Source of the DNA: Actinacidiphila fildesensis | GTDB lineage: Bacteria > Actinomycetota > Actinomycetes > Streptomycetales > Streptomycetaceae | Length of the DNA: 64,000 bases | Strand: one strand, 5' to 3' | Assembly (NCBI RefSeq): GCF_042652185.1 | Contig: NZ_JBHSIX010000007.1 | Shown here: in pieces, positions 15,430-24,053 of the stretch | Position numbering within the stretch: position 1 is the stretch's first letter | Layout: every line of letters starts with the position of its first letter | Translations under genes and position numbers: made by a program | The notes under the pieces: generated by a model | The model's input: only the letters and a program-made list of their open reading frames with translations | Database searches by the model: none | What the model was told of the DNA's origin: nothing

Positions 15430-17652
15430 ATGGCCGCACTCGCCCGGTGGTGTCTCCGCCGTCGTCTCACCGTCGTTCTGCTGTGGATCGTCGCGCTCGC
15501 CGGCCTCGCCGCCGGTGCCGCCCTCGCCGGTTCCGCCTACTCGAACGACTACGGGATACCGGGCACCGAGTCCGGCCGGGCGACCGCCCTGCTGGAGCAG
15601 GCCTTCCCGCACCAGGCCGGCGACTCGGACACCATCGTCTGGCACACCGACGGCACCGGCAGCGTCCGCGCCGACGGCGTCGAGCAGCGGATGACCAGGA
15701 CCCTCGACCGGATCGCGAAACTCCCCGGCGTCGCCTCGGTGACCAACCCGTACAGCCCCGAGGGCGCCGGACGCATCAGCCATGACGGCCGGACCGCCTA
15801 CGCCGACGTCACCTTCGGCAGCGCCGCCGACGACATCGGCGCCGGCCAGGCCAAGGCCGTCGTGGACACCGCGAAGGCCGCCGAGGGCGGCGGACTGCGG
15901 GTCGAGCTGGGCGGCACCGCCGTCGCGGCCACCGAGAGCGGCAGCGCCCACCTCAGCGAACTGATCGGGATCGGCGTCGCCGCCGTGGTGCTGCTGCTGG
16001 CCTTCGGCTCCTTCGCCGCCATGTGCCTGCCGATCGCGACCGCGCTGATGGGCGTCGGCACCGCTTACATGGGCATCGAGCTGCTCGGCCATGTGATGAC
16101 CGTGGCCGACTTCGCACCGATGCTCGGCATGCTCATCGGCCTCGGCGTGGGCATCGACTACGCGCTGTTCATCGTCACCCGGCACCGCAGAGGTCTCAAA
16201 CGCGGCCTGTCGGTGCGCGACGCGGCCGAGCAGGCCGTCAGCACCACCGGCCGCGCGGTGGTCTTCGCGGGCGGCACGGTCTGTGTGGCGCTGCTCGGCA
16301 TGCTCATCCTGCAGCTCAGCTTCCTCAACGGGGTCGCCGTCGCGGCGGCGCTCACCGTCATGCTGACGGTGGCCGCCTCGATCACCCTGCTGCCCGCCCT
16401 GCTCTCCATGATCGGCATGAAGGCGCTCAGCCGCCGGGAGCGGCGCCGGCTGACCGAGCACGGCCCGCAGCCCGAGGTGCCCACCGGGCTCGCCGCCCGC
16501 TGGTCCGCCTTCGTGGAGCGGCACCCCAAGCTGCTCGGCAGCCTGGCCGCGGCCGTGATGCTCGTCCTCGCGCTGCCCACCCTCTCGCTGCACCTCGGCA
16601 CCTCCGACCAGGGCAACAATCCGGCCGCCAGCACCACCCGGCAGGCCTACGAGCTGCTCGCGGACGGCTTCGGCCCCGGCACCAACGGGCCGCTGACCCT
16701 CGTCGCGGACCTCCAGGGCGCCGATGCCCGGCTCGCCCTCGACCAGCTGCCGCAGACCCTGCGCGACACCCCGGGCGTCGCGTCGGTGACCTCCGCGACC
16801 GTCAGCGGCGACACCGGCGTGATCACCGTCGTCCCGGACACCGCACCGCAGTCCCGGGACACCTCCGAGCTGGTGAACCGGCTGCGCGACGACGTGCTGC
16901 CGCAGGCCGAGGACGGCTCCTCGCTCCAGGTGTACGTGGGCGGCCCCACCGCGAGCTACGACGACTTCGCGTCCGTCATCATCGGCAAGCTGCCGCTGTT
17001 CATCGGGGCGGTCGTCGGCCTCGGCTGTCTGCTGCTGCTCCTGGCGTTCCGGTCCATCGGCATCCCGCTGAAGGCGGCGGCGATGAACGTCGCCGCGGTC
17101 GCGTCGTCCTTCGGGATCGTCGTCGCGATCTTCCAGTGGGGCTGGGGGAGCGAGTTCCTGGGCCTGGGTGCGGCCGGCCCGATCGAGCCGTTCCTCCCGG
17201 TGATCATGGTCTCGGTGCTCTTCGGACTGTCGATGGACTACCAGGTGTTCCTGGTGAGCCGGATGTACGAGGAGTGGCTGGAGACCAAGGACAACCGGCG
17301 CGCGGTACGCGTCGGGCTCGCCGAGACCAGCCGGGTGATCAACTCGGCCGCGGTCATCATGATCGCGGTCTTCCTGGCCTTCGTGCTCAGCGGCGACCGG
17401 GTCATCGCGATGTTCGGCATCGGCCTGGCGGCGGCCGTCGCGCTGGACGCGTTCATCCTGCGCACCCTGCTGGTGCCGGCGCTCATGCATATGCTCGGCG
17501 GCGCCAACTGGTGGCTGCCGGGGTGGCTGGACCGCCGGCTGCCCAGAATCAGCATCGAACCGCCGGCGGCCCCGGCCCCCGCCCTGGCCCCCGCTCCCGT
17601 CCAGCTGCCCGGACCCCGGACAGCCGAACGGGAGCCGACGCCTACTTCTTGA
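15430..17652 (+). CDS. MMPL/RND family transporter
   Basis: A 740-residue inner-membrane transporter of the MMPL group, which moves lipids or hydrophobic compounds using the proton gradient. It shows the expected duplication: an N-terminal membrane segment, a large extracytoplasmic loop, five membrane segments with GLGVGIDYALFIVTRHR, then a second loop and a second bundle with FGLSMDYQVFLVSRM. The GxxxDY motifs carry the proton-relay aspartates. The tail is Pro/Ala-rich. ATG 15430 has an AGGGAAGCAGGGA site. Its 3' end overlaps the convergent kinase gene by 11 bp. Confidence 0.92.
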   Translation: MAALARWCLRRRLTVVLLWIVALAGLAAGAALAGSAYSNDYGIPGTESGRATALLEQAFPHQAGDSDTIVWHTDGTGSVRADGVEQRMTRTLDRIAKLPGVASVTNPYSPEGAGRISHDGRTAYADVTFGSAADDIGAGQAKAVVDTAKAAEGGGLRVELGGTAVAATESGSAHLSELIGIGVAAVVLLLAFGSFAAMCLPIATALMGVGTAYMGIELLGHVMTVADFAPMLGMLIGLGVGIDYALFIVTRHRRGLKRGLSVRDAAEQAVSTTGRAVVFAGGTVCVALLGMLILQLSFLNGVAVAAALTVMLTVAASITLLPALLSMIGMKALSRRERRRLTEHGPQPEVPTGLAARWSAFVERHPKLLGSLAAAVMLVLALPTLSLHLGTSDQGNNPAASTTRQAYELLADGFGPGTNGPLTLVADLQGADARLALDQLPQTLRDTPGVASVTSATVSGDTGVITVVPDTAPQSRDTSELVNRLRDDVLPQAEDGSSLQVYVGGPTASYDDFASVIIGKLPLFIGAVVGLGCLLLLLAFRSIGIPLKAAAMNVAAVASSFGIVVAIFQWGWGSEFLGLGAAGPIEPFLPVIMVSVLFGLSMDYQVFLVSRMYEEWLETKDNRRAVRVGLAETSRVINSAAVIMIAVFLAFVLSGDRVIAMFGIGLAAAVALDAFILRTLLVPALMHMLGGANWWLPGWLDRRLPRISIEPPAAPAPALAPAPVQLPGPRTAEREPTPTS

Positions 17653-19564
17653 GCATCGGGTTGCCGAGCGCTGCCGTGCCCTGGTCCTCGCAGTACTGAG
17701 CGGCCGTCTTCCGGTCGTACTCGATCCGCAGGCGCAGCGCGCCCTTCACATCGACGGTGATCTTCTCCGTCGTGCCGAGCACGAGCTTCTTGAGGGCCAG
17801 CCGCTTGCCGTCCGCGGTGATGGTCAGCCCGACCGCCGCGTTCTTCGAGGTGTCGAGCAGCCCGGCGTCGACGGTGAAGGTCGTCCACGCCCGGTTGAGG
17901 TTGAACTCCTCGAAACCGGTCTCACAGGCCGTCGTCACCTTGGCGTCCGTGTACTCCTTGGTGTTGACGGTCGCCGGGATCTCGTCGAACGCGTCGTTCC
18001 CGGAGGCGTCCACCCAGTTCATGGCCGTCAGGGAGACGTTGTCGCCCTCGGTGATCGAGGTCGGCTTGCCCGAGCCGGAGTCCGAACCGGACGGTTCGGG
18101 GGAGGATGCCTCGTCGGACGGCGACGCACTCGTCGGGTCCGCCGTCGTCGTCGGCGGCGAACTGATCTGCTGCTGCGCGGAGGTGCTGGTCTTGGGGTCG
18201 GCCGCGTCGTCCTTCTTGTCGTCGCCCATGAACTTGACGGCGACCAGCGCCCCGGACGCCATCAGGACGACCGCGAGAACCGCGGCCAGGATCAGCGGGC
18301 CCTTCTTGCCGCGCTTGGGCGGCAGCGGGGTCGCCGCCGTCGCCGGACCGGGGCCGGGACCCGGGCCCTGCGGCGGGGGCTGCTGGTGGAACGCGGCCAC
18401 CGGCGGCTGCACCTGCTCCGGTACCTGCGTCGGTGTCGGCGCCTGCGCTCCGAGCACCACCGTGGGCCTGGTGTCCGTCACCGGGTCCCCCTCCGGCGGC
18501 GCCGGGATGTACGAGGGCGGCGGCGTGTGCACCGGCGGTGCGTGGACCGGCACGGGGACGGGGGCCGGCCGGTCCGGGAGCGGCGGTACGGCCGGCGCCT
18601 GGCCGGGCGGCGGCGGGGCGGCGTCCGCGACCGGGACCGCGTCCTTGGGTCCCGAGGTGCGCGGAGTGCGCGTCGTCGAGATCACCGCCGGGCGCAGCTC
18701 ACGCACCCACGCGGAGAGCGACTCCGGCCGGTTCGCCGGATCCGTGGCGAAGACCGCCGCGATCCGTGCCGCCCGCTCCGGCTCAAGACCGGCCAGCTCG
18801 GGCAGCGCCAGCAGCGCGGCCCTGACCTGCTCCGGCATGGTGGCCGGCGACTCCCCGCTGAGCAGGAAGTACGCGAGGGCGCCGAAGGCGTAGCGGTCGG
18901 TGGCCGCGCTGCGCTTGCCCTCGAAGACCTCCGGCGCGGCGAACCCGGGGGTGAACCACACCTCGGCCGTCTGGTGGTCCGCGGTCAGCTTGCTCAGACC
19001 GAAGTCGACCAGCGTGGCCTGGCCGTTGGCGTCGATCATGACGTTGCCGGGGGAGAGGTCGCCGTGCACGACCGAGCGGCCGGAAGGAGTGGCGGAGCCC
19101 GTGTGCAGCCAGTCCAGGACGTCGGCGAGCTGCTCCAGGCAGCGCACGGCCTCGCGGCGTTCGGCGGGGGTGTCCAGGGCGCGCTCGGCGCGCCAGTCAC
19201 GCAGGTCGAGGCCCTCCACATGGTTCATGACCAGGTACAGGGCGCGGCCCGCCGCCTCCGGGGCGGCCTCACCCGTACGGTGCGCGGACGGACCCTCGAA
19301 GTGCTCGCGGATGCCGACCACACCGAGGCGGTTGACGAACCGCAACAGCTCGGCCTGCTCACGCCATTTGGAGCTGATCCGGTCGAACTGTTCCTGCGAC
19401 AGCGTCGTTTTCGAATCGAGCACCTTGACGACGACAGGTTCGGTGCCACCGCCGAGTTCGATCTCGGCGAGGTAGAGCACGGCCTCGCCTCCGCGGCCGA
19501 TGGATCGCAGCAGGCGGTAACGGTCGGGTGCGCCGTCAGGGCCGATGTACAGACCGGTGTCCAC
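17642..19564 (-). CDS. membrane-anchored Ser/Thr protein kinase (atypical HGD type)
   Basis: A 640-residue Hanks-type kinase. The glycine loop GRGGEAV is near 24-30, the ATP lysine K47 is in VVVKVLD, the catalytic loop HGDLSPGN is at 167-174 (Gly in place of the Arg of HRD) and DFG is at 187-189. A Pro-rich linker follows at 300-420, then one membrane segment at about 423-443 and an extracellular Ser/Thr-rich linker with a C-terminal domain. Loss of the HRD arginine suggests no need for activation-loop phosphorylation. GTG 19564 follows GGGGGAGGGAAG. Confidence 0.88.
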   Translation of the reverse strand: MDTGLYIGPDGAPDRYRLLRSIGRGGEAVLYLAEIELGGGTEPVVVKVLDSKTTLSQEQFDRISSKWREQAELLRFVNRLGVVGIREHFEGPSAHRTGEAAPEAAGRALYLVMNHVEGLDLRDWRAERALDTPAERREAVRCLEQLADVLDWLHTGSATPSGRSVVHGDLSPGNVMIDANGQATLVDFGLSKLTADHQTAEVWFTPGFAAPEVFEGKRSAATDRYAFGALAYFLLSGESPATMPEQVRAALLALPELAGLEPERAARIAAVFATDPANRPESLSAWVRELRPAVISTTRTPRTSGPKDAVPVADAAPPPPGQAPAVPPLPDRPAPVPVPVHAPPVHTPPPSYIPAPPEGDPVTDTRPTVVLGAQAPTPTQVPEQVQPPVAAFHQQPPPQGPGPGPGPATAATPLPPKRGKKGPLILAAVLAVVLMASGALVAVKFMGDDKKDDAADPKTSTSAQQQISSPPTTTADPTSASPSDEASSPEPSGSDSGSGKPTSITEGDNVSLTAMNWVDASGNDAFDEIPATVNTKEYTDAKVTTACETGFEEFNLNRAWTTFTVDAGLLDTSKNAAVGLTITADGKRLALKKLVLGTTEKITVDVKGALRLRIEYDRKTAAQYCEDQGTAALGNPMLKK

Positions 19565-19745
19565 TTGGTGTTTCTTCCCTCCCCCTATATCCCTGGAGTC
19601 CCGCGGAAAACATTGCGGCCAGGGGGAGTTCAGGTTGCCGCGCACGACTCGGGCAGGTCAAGCGCAGTTGCCGGGCCGTAACACGGGGATCGCACTCAGC
19701 GAGCTCTCAGGCTCCTCTCAGAAACGGAACCTACGGTTTCGTCCC

Positions 19746-20354
19746 ATGGACACCACGAAGACCGACGCACTGGACAAGGCCGTCACCGACCCGGAGACCA
19801 AGGACAGCACGGAGAGCACGGACTCCACGGCCACCGCGGCGGACGACCGGGACGCGGCCGTCCCGGCGCAGGGCAGCACCGAACCGGACGCACGCGACGA
19901 GGACGGCTTCGACGAGGACGACCACGACGACGAGCCGGCCGGAACGCAGGGCGCGACCGGTGTGCTGGCCGCCGCGGGCTCGGTCGTCGCGGTCGGGCTG
20001 GGCATCTCGTCGCTCACCGGCACCTGGATCGGCGACCTCATGAAGGACCGCGAGCAGCTGATCGGCCAGATCAAGACCTCGGGCGGCTCGGTGCACGCCC
20101 AGCTCGCCGCCGGCTACGGCACCCCCTGGCACACCGTGGCGCTCTTCAACGGCATCTTCGCCCTGGTCGCCATCCTGGTCGCCGCCGTCGTCCTGTTCCG
20201 TCCGGGCCGGCCCGCCGCGGCCGGGAACCACTGGAGCCAGGCGCTCGCGTGGGGCGGTCTGATCCTCGGCGTCCTCGGCCTGCTGATCGCCGGCGTCATG
20301 TGGTTCGACGTCTTCACCGACCTGCCGGTGGTCGCCGCCACGCCTCAGCAGTGA
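19746..20354 (+). CDS. integral membrane protein of unknown function
   Basis: A 202-residue protein with an acidic, Asp/Glu/Thr-rich, probably disordered N-terminus (residues 1-68), then three hydrophobic segments at about 70-90, 132-152 and 170-190. It ends TPQQ. No domain is recognised. It is divergent from the kinase gene across 181 bp. ATG 19746 was chosen because upstream in-frame codons are not Streptomyces-like. The last 15 bp of the gene are the first unit of a tandem repeat that continues past the stop. Confidence 0.75.
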   Translation: MDTTKTDALDKAVTDPETKDSTESTDSTATAADDRDAAVPAQGSTEPDARDEDGFDEDDHDDEPAGTQGATGVLAAAGSVVAVGLGISSLTGTWIGDLMKDREQLIGQIKTSGGSVHAQLAAGYGTPWHTVALFNGIFALVAILVAAVVLFRPGRPAAAGNHWSQALAWGGLILGVLGLLIAGVMWFDVFTDLPVVAATPQQ

Positions 20355-20415
20355 ACGCCTCAGCAGAGAACTCCTCAGTGGTGAACCCCTCAGCTGTGAA
20401 CCCCTCAGCAGTGAA
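20341..20415 (+). repeat. five tandem copies of a 15-bp unit spanning a stop codon
   Basis: The consensus unit is CNCCTCAGCAGTGAA. Five copies run head to tail. In the reading frame of the upstream gene each reads TPQ(Q/R/W/L), and four of the five then have an in-frame TGA. The first unit contains the real stop. Confidence 0.9.
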
Positions 20416-20452
20416 CTAAGGCCCCCCGTGCTGGTAAGGCACCGGGCCTAAG
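20416..20452 (+). terminator. hairpin after the membrane protein gene
   Basis: CTAAGGCCC and GGGCCTAAG pair with one mismatch, with an inner CCGTGC/GCAC stem. It follows the 15-bp tandem repeat directly and probably ends transcription. There is no U tract. Confidence 0.5.
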
Positions 20453-20557
20453 TACCCCCGGCGACCGGAGTTCGGGCAGCTGCCCGATGTGGCGCACCCC
20501 CCTTGGGGACGAGGCTTGTCCCAGCGGAACAAGCCGCACAGCCAAGGGGAACACACC

Positions 20558-20761
20558 ATGTACGAGCTCGAACTCCACAAGGTCCGCGCCACCGAACTCC
20601 AGCGCCGGGCGCGGGACGAGAACCAGGCCCGCGCGGTCATCGCCGTCCGCCGGAGCGAGCGCCAGGCGCAGCGCGCGGCACGCCGCGAGGGGCGGGTGAA
20701 CACGGACGCCGGCCGGGTGGGCCGCGCACTGCGCGGCGTACGGCACCACGCGGCGTCGTGA
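20558..20761 (+). CDS. small basic protein, unknown
   Basis: A 67-residue protein starting at ATG 20558 after an AAGGGGA site. It is very rich in Arg and Ala, with a predicted helix (ATELQRRARDENQARAVIAV...) that could bind nucleic acid or form a coiled coil. No domain is recognised. The start has a proper ribosome site and the codon use is normal, so it is probably real. Confidence 0.6.
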   Translation: MYELELHKVRATELQRRARDENQARAVIAVRRSERQAQRAARREGRVNTDAGRVGRALRGVRHHAAS

Positions 20762-20798
20762 AGTGATATCCGGTACTGCGCTGTCGGACTGCCGTGCG

Positions 20799-23700
20799 AT
20801 GCTCAGCAATGTGCAGACCCAGTCCGTCAGCCCCGTCTTCGTCGGCCGCGACAGCGAAATGACCCGCCTCGCCGATGCGCTCGCCCGCGCCCGAGCGGGC
20901 GAGCCGCAGGGCCTGGTCGTCAGCGGTGAGGCCGGCGTCGGCAAGACCCGCCTCACCGAGGAATTCCTCGCGGCCGCCGCCCTGTCGGGCGCGGTCACCG
21001 CCGTCGGCGGCTGTGTGGAGATCGGTGCGGACGGCCTGCCCTTCGCACCGGTGTCCACCGCCCTGCGCTCGCTGTACCGGCAGCTCGGGGACGAACTGAC
21101 GGCCGCGGCCGGCAACCAGGCCGGCGAGCTGTCACGGCTGCTGCCCGAGCTGGGCGAGCACCGCGAGATGACGCGCGAGGGGCGCGATTCGCAGGACGAC
21201 GACGGCCGGGTACGGCTCTTCGAGCTCACCGCCCGGCTGCTGGAGCGGCTGGCCGCGGACCGCACCGTCGTCCTTGTCCTGGAGGACCTGCACTGGGGCG
21301 ACCGCTCCACCCGCGAGCTGCTCGCCTACCTCTTCCGGTCGCTGCACCGCGGCCGGCTCGTGATCGTGGCCACCTACCGGTCCGACGACATCCACCGCAG
21401 GCACCCGCTGCGGCCCTTCCTCGCCGAGCTGGACCGGCTGCGCACCGTCGACCGGATCGAGCTGTCCCGGTTCAGCCGCGCGGAGGTCCGCTGCCAGATC
21501 ACCGGCATCCTGGCCGCCGAGCCCGAGGGCGGCATGGTGGACCGGGTCTTCGAGCGCTCCGACGGCAACCCGTTCTTCGTGGAGGAACTGGCCGTCAGCA
21601 TCCAGCAGGGCTGCAGCTCCGGGCTGAGCGACTCGCTGCGCGACCTGTTGCTGGTGCGGCTCGAAACGCTGTCCGAGGATGCCCAGCGCGCCGCGCGGAT
21701 CGTCGCCGAGGGCGGCACCACCGTGGAGTACCCGCTGCTCGCCGCCGTCGCGGGGCTCTCCGAGGACGACCTCATCGAGGCGCTGCGCGCCTGCGTCGGC
21801 GCCAACATCCTGCTGCCCTCCGAGGACGGCGACGGCTACCGCTTCCGGCACTCCCTGGTCCGCGAGGCGGTCAGCGACGATCTGCTGCCCGGTGAGCGCA
21901 GCCGGATCAACCGCCGGTACGCCCAGGCCCTGGAGGCCGGCCCCGGCCTGGTCCGCACGGACGAGCGGGCCGCCCGGCTGGCCAGCTACTGGTACTACGC
22001 GCACGACCCGGCCAAGGCGCTGCCCGCCGTGCTGCGCGCCTCCGTGGAGGCCCGGCACCGGCACGCCTACGCCGAGCAGCACCGGCTGCTGGAGCGGGCC
22101 CTGGAGCTGTGGGAGGACACCCCCGAGGAGATCCGCGGCGAGCTGCGCCCCGCGGACTACGCCGAGGTCTATCCGCCGTGCGGCTGCCACCCCGACACCC
22201 CGCTGAGCTTCCTCGACCTGCTGGCCGAGATCACCGTGTCCGCCCGGCTCAGCGGTGAGCCCGAGCGCGCCTTCGCCGTGGCCAAGCGCGCGCTCCGGCT
22301 GATCGACGACACGACGGACGCGCTGCGCGCCGCCTGGTTCCGGGCCCAGCGCTCGCGACTGGTCCAGGACCTGGGCCGCGGCGACGGCTGGGAGGACGTG
22401 GGCCGCGCCCAGGAGCTCCTGCGCGGCCTGCCGCCGTCCGCCGTGCACGCCGACGTCCTCGCCTTCGCCGCCGCCTGGATGATGATCCACAAGTCCGGTG
22501 AGGAGGCCATCGCCACGGCGGAGCGGGCCGTGGACCTGGCCCGCCTGGTCGGCGCCCGCGAGACGGAACTGAACGCCCGGCTGACCCTCGGGCTGCTGCA
22601 CGCCGACTCCGGGGACGTCGAGGGCGGTCTGGTGCTGGCCGAGGACGTCTGCCGCGAAGCGCGCAAGCTCGGACTGCCCGGGCTCATCGGCCGCTCCCAC
22701 GGCAACCTCGCCTCGGTCCTGGAGGGCGTCGGCCGGTCCCATGACGCCATCGCGGTCGCCACCGAGGGCATCGAGCTGGTCCGGGAGATCGCCACCCGCA
22801 GCGTCCGCGCCTATCTGCGCGGCAACGAGGGCGAGTCGCTGTTCTCGCTCGGGCAGTGGGAGCGCAGCGAGGCGGCGGTCCAGTGGGCCCGCACCAACGG
22901 GTCCGGAAGGATGGCGGCCGGCGGACAGACGATGTACCTGGGCTTCCTCGCCCTGCGCCGAGGCCGGACCGGGGCGGCCGACGAGTACGCGAAGTCCGCC
23001 CGTGAGAGCTTTCTGCACGACACCCAGCCGCAGCACCTGATCCCGATCCGCACCCTGACGCTGGAGATCGCCGTCCGGCGGGGGCGCTTCGACGAGGCGC
23101 GTACGGTCCTGGCCGACGCCCTCGACGAGGGCCTGGTGCCCGGCACGTCCCGCTACTGGTGGCCGCTGCTGGCCGCCGGCGCCGCCGCCGAGGCGGACGC
23201 GCCGTGGATGACCGTCGACGACCAGGACCGCGCGGCGCACCTGAGGCGCATCCGCACCACCGCGGCGTCGCTGCCCCGGCTCGCGCCGGTCTGGGAGGCG
23301 TACGCGCTGCTCGTCGAGGCCGAGCTGGCCCGCGCCGAGGGGCAGCCCGCGCCCGAACGGTGGGCCGCCGTGGTCCGCGCCTTCGAACCGGTGGGGCGCC
23401 CGTACGAACTGGCCCAGAGCCGCTACCGGTGGGCCGAGGCGCTGCTGGCCACCGGGCACGAGACCGGGGAGGCCCGCGAGGCCAGGGAGAGCCGCGAGGA
23501 GGCCGGCGCGCTCCTCACGCTCGCCCACACGGCCGCCGGGACGCTCGGCGCGCGCCCGCTGTCCGACGAGGTCGCGCTGCTCGCCCAGCGCGCCCGGCTG
23601 TCGCTGCACGAGCCGGACGGCAGGGACGCACGGGACGGCGCGCGGGCGGTCCCCGCAGCGGACGAACCCGCCGACCCGGCCGAGGCGCTGGGGCTGACGG

Positions 23701-23894
23701 CGCGCGAGCGCGACGTGCTGCGGCTGGTCACCGACGGCCGGACGAACCGTCAGATCGCCGAGGAGCTCTTCATCTCGCCGAAGACGGCGAGCGTGCACGT
23801 CTCCAACATCCTGGCCAAGCTCAACGTCTCCGGCCGGGGCGAGGCGGCGGCACTGGCGCACCGGCTGCGGCTGTTCACGGTTCCGTCCGTATGA
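20799..23894 (+). CDS. LAL-type LuxR family transcriptional regulator (AAA ATPase + LuxR HTH)
   Basis: A regulator of about 1031 residues. An N-terminal AAA/STAND ATPase begins at VFVGRDSEM, with Walker A GEAGVGKT and a Walker B-like VVLVLEDLHW. A long TPR-like helical middle follows (about residues 400-900). A C-terminal LuxR helix-turn-helix (LTARERDVLRLV...NRQIAEELFISPKTASVHV) ends the protein. Such proteins usually activate pathway genes in response to a ligand. Starts at 20763 and 20811 are also possible; none has a strong ribosome site. The 3' end overlaps the convergent small gene by 20 bp. Confidence 0.88.
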   Translation: MLSNVQTQSVSPVFVGRDSEMTRLADALARARAGEPQGLVVSGEAGVGKTRLTEEFLAAAALSGAVTAVGGCVEIGADGLPFAPVSTALRSLYRQLGDELTAAAGNQAGELSRLLPELGEHREMTREGRDSQDDDGRVRLFELTARLLERLAADRTVVLVLEDLHWGDRSTRELLAYLFRSLHRGRLVIVATYRSDDIHRRHPLRPFLAELDRLRTVDRIELSRFSRAEVRCQITGILAAEPEGGMVDRVFERSDGNPFFVEELAVSIQQGCSSGLSDSLRDLLLVRLETLSEDAQRAARIVAEGGTTVEYPLLAAVAGLSEDDLIEALRACVGANILLPSEDGDGYRFRHSLVREAVSDDLLPGERSRINRRYAQALEAGPGLVRTDERAARLASYWYYAHDPAKALPAVLRASVEARHRHAYAEQHRLLERALELWEDTPEEIRGELRPADYAEVYPPCGCHPDTPLSFLDLLAEITVSARLSGEPERAFAVAKRALRLIDDTTDALRAAWFRAQRSRLVQDLGRGDGWEDVGRAQELLRGLPPSAVHADVLAFAAAWMMIHKSGEEAIATAERAVDLARLVGARETELNARLTLGLLHADSGDVEGGLVLAEDVCREARKLGLPGLIGRSHGNLASVLEGVGRSHDAIAVATEGIELVREIATRSVRAYLRGNEGESLFSLGQWERSEAAVQWARTNGSGRMAAGGQTMYLGFLALRRGRTGAADEYAKSARESFLHDTQPQHLIPIRTLTLEIAVRRGRFDEARTVLADALDEGLVPGTSRYWWPLLAAGAAAEADAPWMTVDDQDRAAHLRRIRTTAASLPRLAPVWEAYALLVEAELARAEGQPAPERWAAVVRAFEPVGRPYELAQSRYRWAEALLATGHETGEAREARESREEAGALLTLAHTAAGTLGARPLSDEVALLAQRARLSLHEPDGRDARDGARAVPAADEPADPAEALGLTARERDVLRLVTDGRTNRQIAEELFISPKTASVHVSNILAKLNVSGRGEAAALAHRLRLFTVPSV

Positions 23895-24036
23895 CGACCG
23901 TCCCGGACTCGAGGTCTATCGACCCGCGTCCGGGATCGTTGTCGCCGGTGTCCTCGCGGGACAGCGCCAGCCGGTTCCGCTCGTCGTCGGTGTGCTTGCG
24001 TCCCGGGGTGAACAACTCATCGAGGGGATTGAACAT
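23875..24036 (-). CDS. small protein, DUF6191-like
   Basis: A 53-residue protein beginning MFNPLDELFTPGRKHTDDE and containing DPGRGSIDLESGTVVI. This pattern resembles small Streptomyces proteins labelled DUF6191, an assignment from memory. ATG 24036 follows a good GGGAAGGTG site. It lies 17 bp after the sugar dehydrogenase gene, so the two form one unit. Function unknown. Confidence 0.65.
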   Translation of the reverse strand: MFNPLDELFTPGRKHTDDERNRLALSREDTGDNDPGRGSIDLESGTVVIRTEP

Positions 24037-24053
24037 CGCGCACCTTCCCGCTG

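Noticed and set aside
13594..17490. A 1298-codon open frame on the minus strand across gatB and the MMPL gene
   Set aside because: It is antisense to two certain genes, is full of Arg/Gly/His-rich low-complexity sequence and has no family motif. It comes from the third-position GC bias of the real genes.
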